This document shows, in pieces, positions 28,409-38,363 of a stretch of 64,000 bases of DNA. The position numbers were made by a program, and so were the translations under genes. How positions within the stretch are numbered: position 1 is the stretch's first letter; each line of letters opens with the position of its first letter. Origin of the DNA: CADCWN01 sp046328475 (GTDB lineage: Bacteria > Chloroflexota > Chloroflexia > Thermomicrobiales > CADCWN01); NCBI GenBank assembly GCA_046328475.1, contig JAXLWN010000010.1, forward strand, positions 62,001 to 126,000, read 5' to 3'. Below the pieces are notes generated by a model. The model had not been told where the DNA came from. It did not search any database and saw only the letters and a program-made list of their open reading frames with translations.

Positions 28409-29635
28409 ATGAGGATTCCCCAGAACCCCCGTGTCCTGCGGGTGGTGAGTGCTCTGTTGATCGGCATCATGTCGCTGGGACTGCTGTGGGGCCTACCCCG
28501 CTGGCGCACGGCGCGCGAGGCGGGGCGGGGCGCGACACCAACCACCACGACGCTCCCGGTGGCGGCGGTATCGCCAGTGCCGACAGCGACGCTGTCGTAC
28601 GCCGCAGCGTCGGCTGCACCGCGAGCATCGGCCGCAGCGGCGGCATCCAGCGCGGGGGCGTTTGCCGCGCCACCAGCTGCATCGGCCGCTGCATCGGCTG
28701 CCGCCCGTCCCTCTGCTGCGGCGTCGGCGGCACCAGCGGCGGCATCCGCACGTCCGGCTGCGGCGGCATCCGCTGCGGCGAGCACGGCACCGGCGACCGG
28801 GCAGTTGGCGGATAACTTCGCGGTGCCGGAGGATCCGCGCAAAATCATCAAGAATGGCAGCCTGGTGCTGGTCGTCGGCGATGTCGATTCCGCTGTCGTC
28901 CAGGCGACGGCGATCGCGCTGCAAAACGAGGGGGATGTGGCCCAGGCCACGAACAACAAGACCGAGGATAAGCAGACGGCCGACATGGTGCTGGCGATCC
29001 CGAGCGCCAAATTCGAGAAGACGATGGAGGAATTGCGGGCGATCCGGGGGCTCGTCGTCAAGAAGGTGGACAAGATCGAGAGCCAGGATGCGACCGAGGA
29101 GTTTGTCGATATCCAGGCGCAGATCCTCAACCTGGAGGCGACCGAGCGGCAGGTGCGGGCGCTGATGGAGAAGGCGACCAAGATGGAGGATATCCTGCTC
29201 CTCCAGCGCGAGGCGACGAACCTGCGCGGGCAGATCGAGCGGCTGCAAGGGCGCGTCAACCTGATCGAGCGCCGCGCGGCGACCTCGACGATCAGCCTGC
29301 GCCTGGAACTGTACGTGCCACCCCCCTCGCCGTCGCCATCGCCGTCGCCATCACCGTCCCCTTCGCCCTCACCCTCGCCGTCGCCGAGCCCCGAGCCGGT
29401 GGCCGAGGATCCACCTCCGCCGCCGTGGAGCTTCACCGCCGTCGCCGGGAGCGCCTGGGACCGCTCGCTGAAGGGTTTGCAAAGCGTGATCACCGTCGTG
29501 GCAACCGTGCTGATCCTCGCCTGGTGGATCATCATCCCGGTCGTGGTGGCCGCCTTCGCTTGGCGGCTCCGTCGCCGCCGCCGCACGCGCGTGACGCCAC
29601 CATTGGCCGATGTCGGGGCGCTGCCGGCGGATTAG
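28409..29635 (+). CDS. DUF4349 domain protein, membrane-anchored
   Basis: A 408-residue protein. It has an N-terminal membrane segment (VVSALLIGIMSLGLLWGLP) at about residues 12-30, then about 90 residues of Ala/Ser/Pro-rich linker, then a DUF4349 domain from about residue 140 (KIIKNGSLVLVVGDVDSAVV) that includes coiled-coil sequence (ILLLQREATNLRGQIERLQG). A striking run of Ser-Pro dipeptides near residues 308-330 is followed by a C-terminal membrane helix (VITVVATVLILAWWIIIPVV) and an Arg-rich cytoplasmic end. The ATG at 28409 has AAAGGAG 10 bases upstream. DUF4349 proteins are surface or periplasmic with unknown function. The reading frame is intact. Confidence 0.8.
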   Translation: MRIPQNPRVLRVVSALLIGIMSLGLLWGLPRWRTAREAGRGATPTTTTLPVAAVSPVPTATLSYAAASAAPRASAAAAASSAGAFAAPPAASAAASAAARPSAAASAAPAAASARPAAAASAAASTAPATGQLADNFAVPEDPRKIIKNGSLVLVVGDVDSAVVQATAIALQNEGDVAQATNNKTEDKQTADMVLAIPSAKFEKTMEELRAIRGLVVKKVDKIESQDATEEFVDIQAQILNLEATERQVRALMEKATKMEDILLLQREATNLRGQIERLQGRVNLIERRAATSTISLRLELYVPPPSPSPSPSPSPSPSPSPSPSPSPEPVAEDPPPPPWSFTAVAGSAWDRSLKGLQSVITVVATVLILAWWIIIPVVVAAFAWRLRRRRRTRVTPPLADVGALPAD

Positions 29636-29686
29636 GCGTGAGTCGTGAGTGAGAAGGCGAGAGGCGAGAGGCGATAGAAACAACGC

Positions 29687-29713
29687 GGCCCGGAGAGCAC
29701 TACTCTCCGGGCC
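29687..29713. terminator. Strong bidirectional hairpin terminator
   Basis: GGCCCGGAGAG pairs perfectly with CTCTCCGGGCC (11 bp, 5-base loop). TCTTTCTC follows on the plus strand, and AAC with further A residues lies on the other side. It separates the DUF4349 gene from the convergent biotin carboxylase gene. It is nested between GAGTCGTGAGT and ACTCACGACTC arms that extend the pairing. Confidence 0.8.
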
Positions 29714-29728
29714 AGTCTTTCTCACGAC

Positions 29729-31495
<1,767 letters not shown>

Positions 31496-31499
31496 GATG

Positions 31500-31622
31500 C
31501 TCCTTACGAGTGTCAGTGGCCAGTAGTCAGTAGTCAGAGTCTCGAACGAAGCGCACTACTTAACGACAGGCTCATACTCTGGGCCGCCCACTGACTACCG
31601 ACTACTGGCTACTGACTACTGA
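31500..31622. repeat. Heptameric repeat array, CAGTAGT type, mirrored arms
   Basis: GGCCAGTAGTCAGTAGTCAG on the left and CTACTGGCTACTGACTACTG on the right are complementary and could form a hairpin of about 20 bp around an 80-base loop. It lies just upstream of the biotin carboxylase start. The right arm encodes the last residues of the small companion protein. Confidence 0.75.
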
Positions 31623-31830
31623 CCCACATTCAACGCCACGCACGCCGGGGGCGGGGTGCAGGACGAAGCCGTGGTTCGCGAGGCGACCGGCGAGCGCCCA
31701 CCCGGAGGCCATTGGCGCGCTGGCGCGGCAGTCGTGTTCTCCGCTGTTCGCCAGGCGGTGAGGGCGGCGATGATCGCCGCCGCCTCGTCGTCATCCGGCG
31801 CGGCGTGATCGCGTTGTTCTCCCCAGCCAT
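31602..31830 (-). CDS. Small acyl-CoA-carboxylase companion protein (epsilon-like; frameshifted)
   Basis: A protein of about 75 residues starting MAGENNAITP, then, after one shift, DDDEAAAIIAALTAWRTAEN and, after another, ASGWALAGRLANHGFVLHPA before the stop at 31602-31604. The pattern of an acidic start, a helix ending in Trp and a W.LAGRL.N.GF motif resembles short proteins encoded with biotin-dependent carboxylases (epsilon or OadG-like companions). Position supports this: it is upstream of the carboxylase on the same strand. The final residues (GSVVSSQ) come from the CAGTAGT repeat arm. Two single-base shifts are required. Confidence 0.5.
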
Positions 31831-31908
31831 CGCTCCTCCCCCTGCGGTCGCGGTCGGCGATCCGGGCCGTATTATAGCGGGTGGTTTGCAGATGGGCGTG
31901 AGTTTGGG

Positions 31909-32367
31909 TCAGGCGGGGGGCGCGACAAGCGCGGCGCGGTCGAAGTAGACGTTTTCGCCCGCGAATTTTTGCGTCGTGGGGTCCCAGGGGAAGTGGATGA
32001 TGATCCGGAGGCGCACCGGCTGGCCGGTGGGGGCGATGCCCGCCCACTCGCCCCGGTGGGTGCCGGTCATCCAGGCGACCTCGATCACCCCCTGCGGGCC
32101 GATGACGATATCGCTCAGGTCGAAGTGGACATCGGGGAAGGCACCGAGAAAGGTGGTATAGAAGGTCCGCGCCCCCGCGTGCCCCTCCCAGCGCTGCCCG
32201 GTCGGCATGATCTCGTAGACGCAATTCTCGCTGAGCGTCGCGAGCAGCCCATCGAGATCGCGCTTATCCTCCGCGATCGAGTGCCGGATCCAGAGCCGCC
32301 GGATGCGCCGGTACAGCGCGGGCGTGATCTCCCACTTCAGCCGATCCTGGATCGTGGACGGGATCAT
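31909..32367 (-). CDS. SnoaL-like (NTF2-fold) protein, ester-cyclase/limonene-epoxide-hydrolase type
   Basis: An intact 152-residue protein of the NTF2-like superfamily. Features are an N-terminal helix (ITPALYRRIRRLWIRHSIAE), then DLDGLLATLSENCVYEIMPT, GQRWEGHAGARTFYTTFLGA, FPDVHFDLSDIVIGPQGVIE and GTHRGEWAGIAPTGQPVRL. These match SnoaL/ester-cyclase-like proteins, which include polyketide cyclases and many uncharacterised detoxification proteins. The active-site acid positions cannot be assigned with confidence. It is upstream of the carboxylase gene cluster on the same strand, with about 80 bases between. Function remains general. Confidence 0.8.
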   Translation of the reverse strand: MIPSTIQDRLKWEITPALYRRIRRLWIRHSIAEDKRDLDGLLATLSENCVYEIMPTGQRWEGHAGARTFYTTFLGAFPDVHFDLSDIVIGPQGVIEVAWMTGTHRGEWAGIAPTGQPVRLRIIIHFPWDPTTQKFAGENVYFDRAALVAPPA

Positions 32368-32384
32368 TGCGCGCCTCCGCTATT

Positions 32385-32483
32385 GGGGGGTCGGGTAGTC
32401 GGGTAGTCGGGTAGAGATGCCTCGTCACTCGTCACTCGTCACTCGTTACTCGTTACTCGACTCAGCACTCAGCACTCAGCACT
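32385..32483. repeat. Three consecutive heptameric tandem repeats
   Basis: GGGTAGTC units, then CACTCGT/TACTCGT units, then CAGCACT units follow one another between the SnoaL gene and the response-regulator gene. The same three word types recur at 10064-10221 and 38453-38560. No partner arm is present here. Confidence 0.75.
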
Positions 32484-32484
32484 T

Positions 32485-33123
32485 TCAACTATCCAACCGC
32501 AATATCCCCCGCTCCAGCGCGACGGTGACGGCGGCGGTGCGGTCGCTGACGCCGAGTTTGCCGAAGATGTGGATGAGGTGTGATTTGACAGTGGCCTGGC
32601 TGACGTGGAGGGCGCGGGCGATCTCCTGGTTGCTCGCGCCGCGCGCCACGAGGCGCAGCACCTCGACCTCGCGGGCGCTCAGCGCTTCCTCGGCGGGGGC
32701 GCGCAGCCGGCCGAGCAGGCGCGCGGCGACGGCGGGGGCCAGCACCGGCTCGCCGCGCGACGCCGCCGTGATGGCTCGGAAGAGGTCGTCGCGCGGGGCA
32801 TCTTTCAGCAGGTAGCCGGTCGCCCCGGCCTCGACGGCGCGGAGAATGTCGGCGTCGCTGTCGTAGGTCGTCAGCACCAGGACGTGGGTGCCGGGGCAGA
32901 CGCGCCGGATCTGCGTCGTCGCAGCGACGCCATCCATCCCCGGCATCCGCAGATCCATCAGCACCACCTGCGGCTTCAGTTGCGTCGCGAGCGTCACCGC
33001 CTCGGCTCCGTCGGTCGCCTCGCCCACCAACAGGAAATTCGGCTGGTCGGCGAGCATCCCCTTCAGCCCCGTGCGGACGATCGGGTGGTCGTCGGCGATG
33101 ATGATGCGGATCGGTTCGGTCAT
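32485..33123 (-). CDS. NarL/FixJ-family response regulator
   Basis: An intact 212-residue regulator. The receiver domain has the acidic pair in IIIADDHPIVRTGL, the phospho-acceptor Asp in VVLMDLRMPGMDG near residue 55, Thr in LVLTTYDSD and Lys in YLLKDAPRDDLF. The C-terminal LuxR-type DNA-binding domain is LSAREVEVLRLVARGASNQE followed by ALHVSQATVKSHLIHIFGKL. It is downstream of the histidine kinase on the same strand, so it is its likely partner. The start codon is the ATG at 33123, with a repeat-containing gap before it. Target genes unknown. Confidence 0.92.
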   Translation of the reverse strand: MTEPIRIIIADDHPIVRTGLKGMLADQPNFLLVGEATDGAEAVTLATQLKPQVVLMDLRMPGMDGVAATTQIRRVCPGTHVLVLTTYDSDADILRAVEAGATGYLLKDAPRDDLFRAITAASRGEPVLAPAVAARLLGRLRAPAEEALSAREVEVLRLVARGASNQEIARALHVSQATVKSHLIHIFGKLGVSDRTAAVTVALERGILRLDS

Positions 33124-33126
33124 TGG

Positions 33127-33170
33127 GCACCAGTAGTCAGTAGTCAGTAGCCAGTAGTCAGTCGTCAGCG
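33127..33170. repeat. Heptameric repeat, CAGTAGT type, single arm
   Basis: Five tandem AGTAGTC/AGTAGCC units lie just upstream of the response-regulator start. They match the arms of the array at 31500-31622. Confidence 0.7.
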
Positions 33171-33214
33171 GCTCATGGTTGGGGGAAAGCTGTTCGATCC
33201 CCACCAAGACGCAT

Positions 33215-33280
33215 CCCAGTCCGCGCAGGCGGACTTTGCGGCGGCCCGCAGGCCGCCTTCAGCCGGGACTTCAGTCCAAC
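33215..33280. repeat. Composite palindromic element, copy 2
   Basis: Reverse-orientation relative of 293-359. It includes CAGTCCGCGCAGGCGGACTT, the inner palindrome GCGGCCCGCAGGCCGC and CCGGGACTTCAGTCC. It lies between the kinase and regulator genes. Confidence 0.7.
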
Positions 33281-33292
33281 GGCACCTTCGCG

Positions 33293-34585
33293 TCAGTCGC
33301 CGACTTTCGGAGCGGCAAACGCCCGTTCGCCCGTTCGCCCGTTCGCCCCTTCTCCCGTTCGCTCCTCAATCGGCAACTCCACCGCCAGCGTCGTCCCCTC
33401 GCCGGGGGTGCTCTCCAGCGAGAGGGTGCCGCCGAGTGCTTCGACGCGCTCGCGCATCCCCCAGAGGCCGTAGCCGCCGTCGGTGGCGTGGTTGGGCGCG
33501 GGGAGGAGGTCGGGATCGAAGCCGCGCCCGTCGTCCTGCACGTCGAGGATGGCGGTGTCGTCCAGGAAGGTGAGGGTGACGACAACCTGGCTGGCCGCCG
33601 CGTGCTTGCGGACATTCGCCAGCGCCTCCTGGGCCGCGCGCAGCAGCGTCACCTGGCGCTCGGGCGGCAACGGGCGCTCGTCGCCGGTAGTGGTGAACTC
33701 GGCGGCGATGCGCGCCTCCTCGCCCCAGCGGCGGACGACGCGGTCGAGCGCCGCCGCGAGGCTACTCCCTTCCAGCAGTTCCGGCCGTAGCGCCCAGACG
33801 AGTCGCCGCGCCTCGGCCAGGTTCTCGCGCGCGACGCGGCGGGCGTCGTCGAGATGGCCGCGCAGCGCGTCGGCCTCGGCGAGCGGCTGGCGGTCGAGCG
33901 CCGCCTCCGCCGCCTCCAGGTGGAGCACGATGCTGACGAAGCCCTGCGCGAGCGTGTCGTGGATCTCCCCGGCGAGGCGCTGCCGTTCGGCCATGCTCCC
34001 GGCCTGCCGCTCGGAGGCGGCGAGATCGCGCCGCGTCGTTTCCAGTTGCTCGATCAGCACGCGCCGCTCGGCGCTTTGCGCGATGATTCCCGTGAGCCAA
34101 TAGGCGAACCAGCCCCCGATAAGGAGCGTGCAGATCCCCAGCAGGCCGACGATCACCTGCCCATCTGCCGAGATGCCCCAGGCGTTGCGCACGACCATCA
34201 GCGTGGTCAGGATCGCCGAGACCACAAAAGCCCAGCGGAGCGGGAGCAGGCCATAGGCGCGGGCGAAGAGGATGCTCAGGACGATGAAGAAGGCCCGGTC
34301 GATCCAGACCAGCGCGAACCAGAGCGGGAGCATGCCCGCAAAGTAGAGCAGCAGCCGGTTGAAGTTATAGCGCGGGTGCCCGGACTGCACGACCAGCACG
34401 AAATGCCAGGCCGCCCAACCAAGTGTCAGGGCAACCGCCAGCCCATCCAGCGCCGTCCAGGGGCGCTCCAGCAGCGCGAAGAAGAGCGACAGCGCCAACA
34501 GCACGTAGAAGAGTACATCCCACCAGTGATGCCCGCGCTCCCAGGCGTCGTCTCGCAATGATTTGTGGGTGGCTGCGTCGCTCAT
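33293..34585 (-). CDS. Membrane sensor histidine kinase, HisKA_3 (NarX/DesK-like) type
   Basis: A 430-residue kinase starting at the ATG at 34585. The first 170 residues contain about six hydrophobic segments (for example LFYVLLALSLFFALL and VGLLGICTLLIGGWFAYWL). The dimerisation/phosphorylation region has the acceptor His in AGEIHDTLAQGF near residue 220. The ATPase domain has AAQEALANVRKHA (N box), DDGRGFDPDLLP (G1) and GYGLWGMRERVEAL (G2). It should signal to the response regulator downstream. The C-terminal tail (NGRTGERAFAAPKVGD) is encoded by a tandem GGCGAAC repeat, so the natural end may be nearer the last ATPase strand. Confidence 0.9.
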   Translation of the reverse strand: MSDAATHKSLRDDAWERGHHWWDVLFYVLLALSLFFALLERPWTALDGLAVALTLGWAAWHFVLVVQSGHPRYNFNRLLLYFAGMLPLWFALVWIDRAFFIVLSILFARAYGLLPLRWAFVVSAILTTLMVVRNAWGISADGQVIVGLLGICTLLIGGWFAYWLTGIIAQSAERRVLIEQLETTRRDLAASERQAGSMAERQRLAGEIHDTLAQGFVSIVLHLEAAEAALDRQPLAEADALRGHLDDARRVARENLAEARRLVWALRPELLEGSSLAAALDRVVRRWGEEARIAAEFTTTGDERPLPPERQVTLLRAAQEALANVRKHAAASQVVVTLTFLDDTAILDVQDDGRGFDPDLLPAPNHATDGGYGLWGMRERVEALGGTLSLESTPGEGTTLAVELPIEERTGEGANGRTGERAFAAPKVGD

Positions 34586-34698
34586 CGTCGGCTCGCTTTG
34601 CTCGGTGCGCGGCGCGGTCGCCCGCGAGGGCAAGATACCATACGCCCCCTGCCACCGCTTGAAGTCTCCCCAGTATTGGGGGGACGGAGGGGGGCCTC

Positions 34699-34878
34699 CT
34701 ACCGATCGCGCGGCGGCGTCTTGGAGAAGCTGGTGAGGACGAAGGCGGTGCCGGTGCCGAGCAGCACGCCGATCGGGAAGCCGACGCCGGGGCTGGTGAA
34801 GTAGCTGATGATGAAGGCGAGCGCGACGCCGAAGATCGAGCAGGCGGCCCAGATATTGCCCCGATTCATGTTGCCCAT
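34699..34878 (-). CDS. Small membrane protein (59 residues)
   Basis: A short gene with a very good ribosome site (GGAGGGG) just before the ATG at 34878. The peptide begins MGNMNRGNIWAACSIFG, has two hydrophobic stretches (ALAFIISYFTSPGVGFPIG and VLLGTGTAFVLTSF) and a charged end (SKTPPRDR). The shape is that of a two-helix hairpin protein. It is upstream of the histidine kinase on the same strand. No family recognised; a role in the signalling operon is possible. Confidence 0.65.
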   Translation of the reverse strand: MGNMNRGNIWAACSIFGVALAFIISYFTSPGVGFPIGVLLGTGTAFVLTSFSKTPPRDR

Positions 34879-35284
34879 GTGCCCCTCCTACCAATAGTTG
34901 CAGCGACAATCCGTGTGTCGTGCCCTGCAACCAGTATGGCGGATGGGCGGGCTGTCGCGACCAACCGCCCGGCGGGTTTCTGCGCAACAGGATGGTGGAG
35001 CGGCGATCAACCGATCGGTTGATACGAGGTGGGAAGTGGGAAGTGGGAAGTGGGAAGTATTGCATTCGTGAGGCGGTGCTTATCCCGATAGGCGCATGCC
35101 CCGAGAGAGCTATTTCCCACTTCCCACTTCCCACCTCATCATTTCGCGCTTTGCCTGCTTGTCACAACGCGCGGCGCACGGTATGATGCGAGTGTACGAA
35201 CAAGTCAGCATTCCACGGCGGCACGGCGACTCTGGCAGGCAGCGGGGCACTGGGGGGCGTTCGCGTAGCGAAAGGGGAATGGGC
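34879..35284. other. Intergenic region between divergent genes
   Basis: No gene is supported. The region contains the short inverted repeat ACCGATCGGT near 35010, the mirrored repeat arms at 35027-35140, and the ribosome site of the purine permease (AAAGGGG near 35272). It must hold divergent promoters for the small membrane protein and the permease, but no clear -35/-10 pair stands out. Confidence 0.5.
35027..35140. repeat. Heptameric repeat array, GGGAAGT type, mirrored arms
   Basis: GAGGTGGGAAGTGGGAAGTG on the left and CACTTCCCACTTCCCACCTC on the right are complementary; each arm has three or four units. The loop is about 50 bases. It lies upstream of the purine permease gene. Confidence 0.85.
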
Positions 35285-36781
35285 ATGTCTGGGCGGTCGC
35301 GGGCGATGGAAGGTCCGGGGCGGGTGAGTGGCGCGTCCGATGGTTCGATCCTCGCACGGTACTTCAAGTTGAGTGCCTGGAACACCACCCTCGGCACCGA
35401 GGCGATGGCTGGCCTGACCACCTTCATGGTGATGGCTTACATCATCTTCGTGAACCCGACGATCCTGACCACCATCCCGCAGGATGGCATCACGCGCGCC
35501 GGGATCACCACCGCGACCTGCCTGGTGGCGGGGCTGATGACGATCATCATGGGGTTGGTGACGAATCGCGCCTTCGCCATCGCGCCGGGCATGGGGATTA
35601 ACGCGATCGTCGCGTTCCAGCTGATCGGCGCGCAGAAGCTGACCTACGGCGAGGCGATGGGCGTGATCGTCACCGAAGGGATCGTGATCACCCTGCTCGT
35701 CGTCGTCGGGTTGCGCCGGATCGTGATGGACGCGATCCCCGAGGACCTGAAGAAGGCGATCTCGGTCGGCATCGGCCTCTTCATCCTCTTCATCGGGCTG
35801 GTCGATGGCGGGTTGGTGGTGGCCGGGGGCGGGACGCCGCTGGCGATGGCCCCGCTGAATACCTGGACGCTGGCGACGACGGTGATCGGCTTGCTGCTGA
35901 CGGTCGTGCTGATGGCGCGCAACGTGCGCGGCGCGCTCCTCTGGGGCCTGCTGGGGACCACGGCGATCGCGATCGTCATCAATGCGCTCAACAACAACGC
36001 GCTCTGGCTGGTGAAGGGCGCGGATGGCACGATGATCGACACCGGCATCGCGCGCGTGCCGACCTCGTTCATCGCGACGCCCGACTTCTCGACCATCGGC
36101 ACCCTCTCCTTCGGCTTCTTCAGCAAACTCGGCGTGCTGTCGGCCATCCTGGTCGTCTTCGCGATCATGCTGGCCGACTTCTTCGACACGCTCGGCACGC
36201 TGGTCGGCGTCGGCGGGCAGGCGGGCTACCTGAACGAGCGCGGCGAACTGCCCGACGCGCAGAAGCCGCTGCTGGTCGATTCGCTGGCGGCGGTCGCCGG
36301 TGGCCTGGGCGGCACCTCCTCCGCGACGACCTACATCGAGTCGGCGGCGGGCATCGGGGTCGGTGGGCGCACCGGGCTGACGGCGGTGATCACCGGCGTC
36401 CTCTTCCTGCTGGCGATGCCCTTCTGGCCGATTGTCGGCGTGGTTCCGGCGCAGGCGACCGCCCCGGCGCTCATCCTGGTCGGCTTCATGATGACCGGCG
36501 TCCTCGCCCATCGCGAGGCGAAGACTGCGGATGGCAAGACGATCACCACCGGCGGAATCGATTTCACCAACCTGGCGATCGGCCTCCCGGCGCTGGCAAC
36601 AATCGTGCTGATGCCGCTGACCTACAACATCACCAACGGCATCGGCGCGGGCTTCCTGCTCTACACGCTCATCCGGCTGGTGAAGGGCGAGGCGAGCAAG
36701 ATCCACCCGGCCCTCTACGTCGTCAGCGCCGCGTTCCTGCTCTACTTCCTGCGGCTGGCGCTGTTCGGAATCGCTGTTTAG
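35285..36781 (+). CDS. NCS2-family purine permease (AzgA-like, adenine/guanine/hypoxanthine)
   Basis: An intact 498-residue transporter with about 12-14 membrane segments. It belongs to the AzgA branch of NCS2: the N-terminal FKLSAWNTTLGTEAMAGLTT and FMVMAYIIFVNPTIL, the substrate-site region FAIAPGMGINAIVAFQLIG, then DFFDTLGTLVGVGGQAGYL and GTSSATTYIESAAGIGVGGR. These proteins import purine bases with protons. I chose the ATG at 35285 because AAGGGG lies 7 bases upstream; an in-frame ATG two codons earlier is too close to that site. It is followed by a large hairpin terminator, then pyrB, so purine uptake and pyrimidine synthesis are neighbours but not one transcript. Confidence 0.92.
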   Translation: MSGRSRAMEGPGRVSGASDGSILARYFKLSAWNTTLGTEAMAGLTTFMVMAYIIFVNPTILTTIPQDGITRAGITTATCLVAGLMTIIMGLVTNRAFAIAPGMGINAIVAFQLIGAQKLTYGEAMGVIVTEGIVITLLVVVGLRRIVMDAIPEDLKKAISVGIGLFILFIGLVDGGLVVAGGGTPLAMAPLNTWTLATTVIGLLLTVVLMARNVRGALLWGLLGTTAIAIVINALNNNALWLVKGADGTMIDTGIARVPTSFIATPDFSTIGTLSFGFFSKLGVLSAILVVFAIMLADFFDTLGTLVGVGGQAGYLNERGELPDAQKPLLVDSLAAVAGGLGGTSSATTYIESAAGIGVGGRTGLTAVITGVLFLLAMPFWPIVGVVPAQATAPALILVGFMMTGVLAHREAKTADGKTITTGGIDFTNLAIGLPALATIVLMPLTYNITNGIGAGFLLYTLIRLVKGEASKIHPALYVVSAAFLLYFLRLALFGIAV

Positions 36782-36793
36782 CGCCGAGTTCGA

Positions 36794-36852
36794 AGGTTCG
36801 AAGGTTCGAAGGTTCGGGCGGTGAACTTTCGAACCTTCGAACCTTCGAACCT
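36794..36852 (+). terminator. Large hairpin built from TTCGAAGG tandem repeats
   Basis: A perfect 23-bp stem (36794-36816 with 36830-36852) made of repeated AGGTTCGA units, with a 13-base loop. It starts 13 bases after the permease stop codon. It is a clear example of a short tandem repeat forming a terminator-like structure. Confidence 0.8.
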
Positions 36853-36887
36853 GCCTCGGCACTTTGCCACCTTGTCACCATTTTCCC

Positions 36888-36917
36888 TTGACAGATGTAC
36901 GTACGAACAGGTAGCAT
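36888..36917 (+). promoter_or_regulatory. Predicted sigma-70-type promoter of pyrB
   Basis: TTGACA (36888-36893), an 18-base spacer and TAGCAT (36912-36917). The spacer contains the palindrome GTACGTAC, which could be an operator. It gives a leader of about 57 bases before the GTG start. No attenuator hairpin is obvious in the leader. Confidence 0.6.
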
Positions 36918-36981
36918 AACCAGAATATTTGCCCGCCGCACGGCGCGAGCGGGGCGGGGTGCCACAGAGTGGGAGGTTGAG

Positions 36982-38325
36982 GTGACGCTGAAGGGCCGAC
37001 ACATCGTCGGCATCGGCGACTTGAGCCGAGCCGAGATCGAGCTAATCTTCCGTTGTGCCGATCGATTTTTGGCGCAACCGCGCGGACAGACGCATTTGGG
37101 TCGCGGCTTCCAGCTGGCGACTCTTTTTTTTGAGCCGAGCACTCGCACTCGGCTCTCCTTCGAATCGGCGATGAACCGTCTCGGCGGCGCGGTGCTGACC
37201 GTGGCCGACGGGGCGCAGTCGTCCGTGGCGAAGGGGGAGACGCTGGCCGACACCGGGCGGGTCGTCAGCAGCTACGCCGATATCATCGTGCTGCGCCACC
37301 CGACCGAGGGCGCGGCGCGGGCGGTGGCCGAGGCGGCGATGGTGCCGGTGATCAACGCCGGCGACGGTGCGCACGAGCACCCGACCCAGACCCTCTGCGA
37401 CCTTTTCACCCTCTCGCGCGAGTGCGGCCCGCTGGAAGGGCTGACCGTCACGCTCTACGGCGACCTGAAGTACGGCCGCACGGTCCACTCGCTGGCCTAC
37501 GGGTTGGCGCTCTTCGGCGCGCGGATCGTCTTCGCGCCCGCCGACCCGGCCCTCGCGCCGCCCCCCTACCTGCTCGAGCGGCTGCGCGCGATCTGGGGCA
37601 TCGAGGCGGAGTGGTGGGACCCGGATAGCGGGGTGCCGCTGCCCGCGACCGACGCGATCTACCTGACGCGCGTGCAGAAGGAGCGCTTCACCGGTAACGC
37701 CGGGGTGCGCGAGTACCCGCGCATCGACCACGAGACGCTGCGGCGCTGGGGCGCGTCCGACCGGACCCTGCTGATGCACCCGCTGCCGCGCGCGGGCGAA
37801 CTCGACCCCGAACTCGACGGCGAGGCCCGCAGCGCCTACTTCCGGCAGGCCGCCTACGGCGTGCCGGTGCGCATGGCGACGATCGCCTTGTTGCTCGGCA
37901 TCGCCGAGGAGGAGTGGTCGAGCGGCTGGGGCTCGCGTGGGCAGGCGACCAGCACGCCGGTCAGCGCCGGTGGCGATCTCCCGGTCGAGCGCAGCCACCC
38001 GGCGGTCGGCGTGCGCTGCGCGAACGACAACTGCATCTGCAACCGGGAAGCGGCCTCGGCGGCGAGCCGCTACATCTTCGCCGGGGTGCGCCACGACGAG
38101 CAGGGACGTTCCGTCCTCGCGCTGCGCTGCCGCTACTGCGAGACGCCGACCCGCGCCGCCGGGGTCTACGACCGCACCGCCGGTCGCTTCCGCTCGGCGG
38201 ACGAGTCCGACCTCCCCGGCCTGCTGACCGCCATCGGCGCGCCACCGCTCGTCTTCACGAATGGCGATGCTTCGGCGGAGGTCGTGTCGGCCGCTGCCGA
38301 GCAGGCGGCGGTCGTCGCGGACTAG
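36982..38325 (+). CDS. pyrB: Aspartate carbamoyltransferase catalytic chain with C-terminal PyrI-like zinc-binding domain
   Basis: A 447-residue protein. Residues 1-310 are a standard ATCase catalytic chain that condenses carbamoyl phosphate with aspartate in pyrimidine synthesis. Motifs are FFEPSTRTRLSFESAMNRLG, HEHPTQTLCDLFT, LYGDLKYGRTVHSLAYGL and MHPLPR. A linker of about 35 residues leads to a zinc-binding module with four cysteines, C346, C351, C383 and C386 (CANDNC and CRYC), which matches the C-terminal zinc domain of the regulatory chain PyrI. The roughly 100-residue nucleotide-binding domain of PyrI is absent. The GTG start at 36982 has GGGAGG 6 bases upstream and a promoter at 36888. 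The reading frame is intact. Confidence 0.9.
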   Translation: MTLKGRHIVGIGDLSRAEIELIFRCADRFLAQPRGQTHLGRGFQLATLFFEPSTRTRLSFESAMNRLGGAVLTVADGAQSSVAKGETLADTGRVVSSYADIIVLRHPTEGAARAVAEAAMVPVINAGDGAHEHPTQTLCDLFTLSRECGPLEGLTVTLYGDLKYGRTVHSLAYGLALFGARIVFAPADPALAPPPYLLERLRAIWGIEAEWWDPDSGVPLPATDAIYLTRVQKERFTGNAGVREYPRIDHETLRRWGASDRTLLMHPLPRAGELDPELDGEARSAYFRQAAYGVPVRMATIALLLGIAEEEWSSGWGSRGQATSTPVSAGGDLPVERSHPAVGVRCANDNCICNREAASAASRYIFAGVRHDEQGRSVLALRCRYCETPTRAAGVYDRTAGRFRSADESDLPGLLTAIGAPPLVFTNGDASAEVVSAAAEQAAVVAD

Positions 38326-38363
38326 CCGCCCTCCTCGTCGCCTGACGCATGGGTGACAGAAGG

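Noticed and set aside
35162..36862. Long minus-strand open frame opposite the purine permease
   Set aside because: Translation is dominated by Arg, Asp, Gln and His and matches the complement of a clear transporter. No ribosome site or family match.
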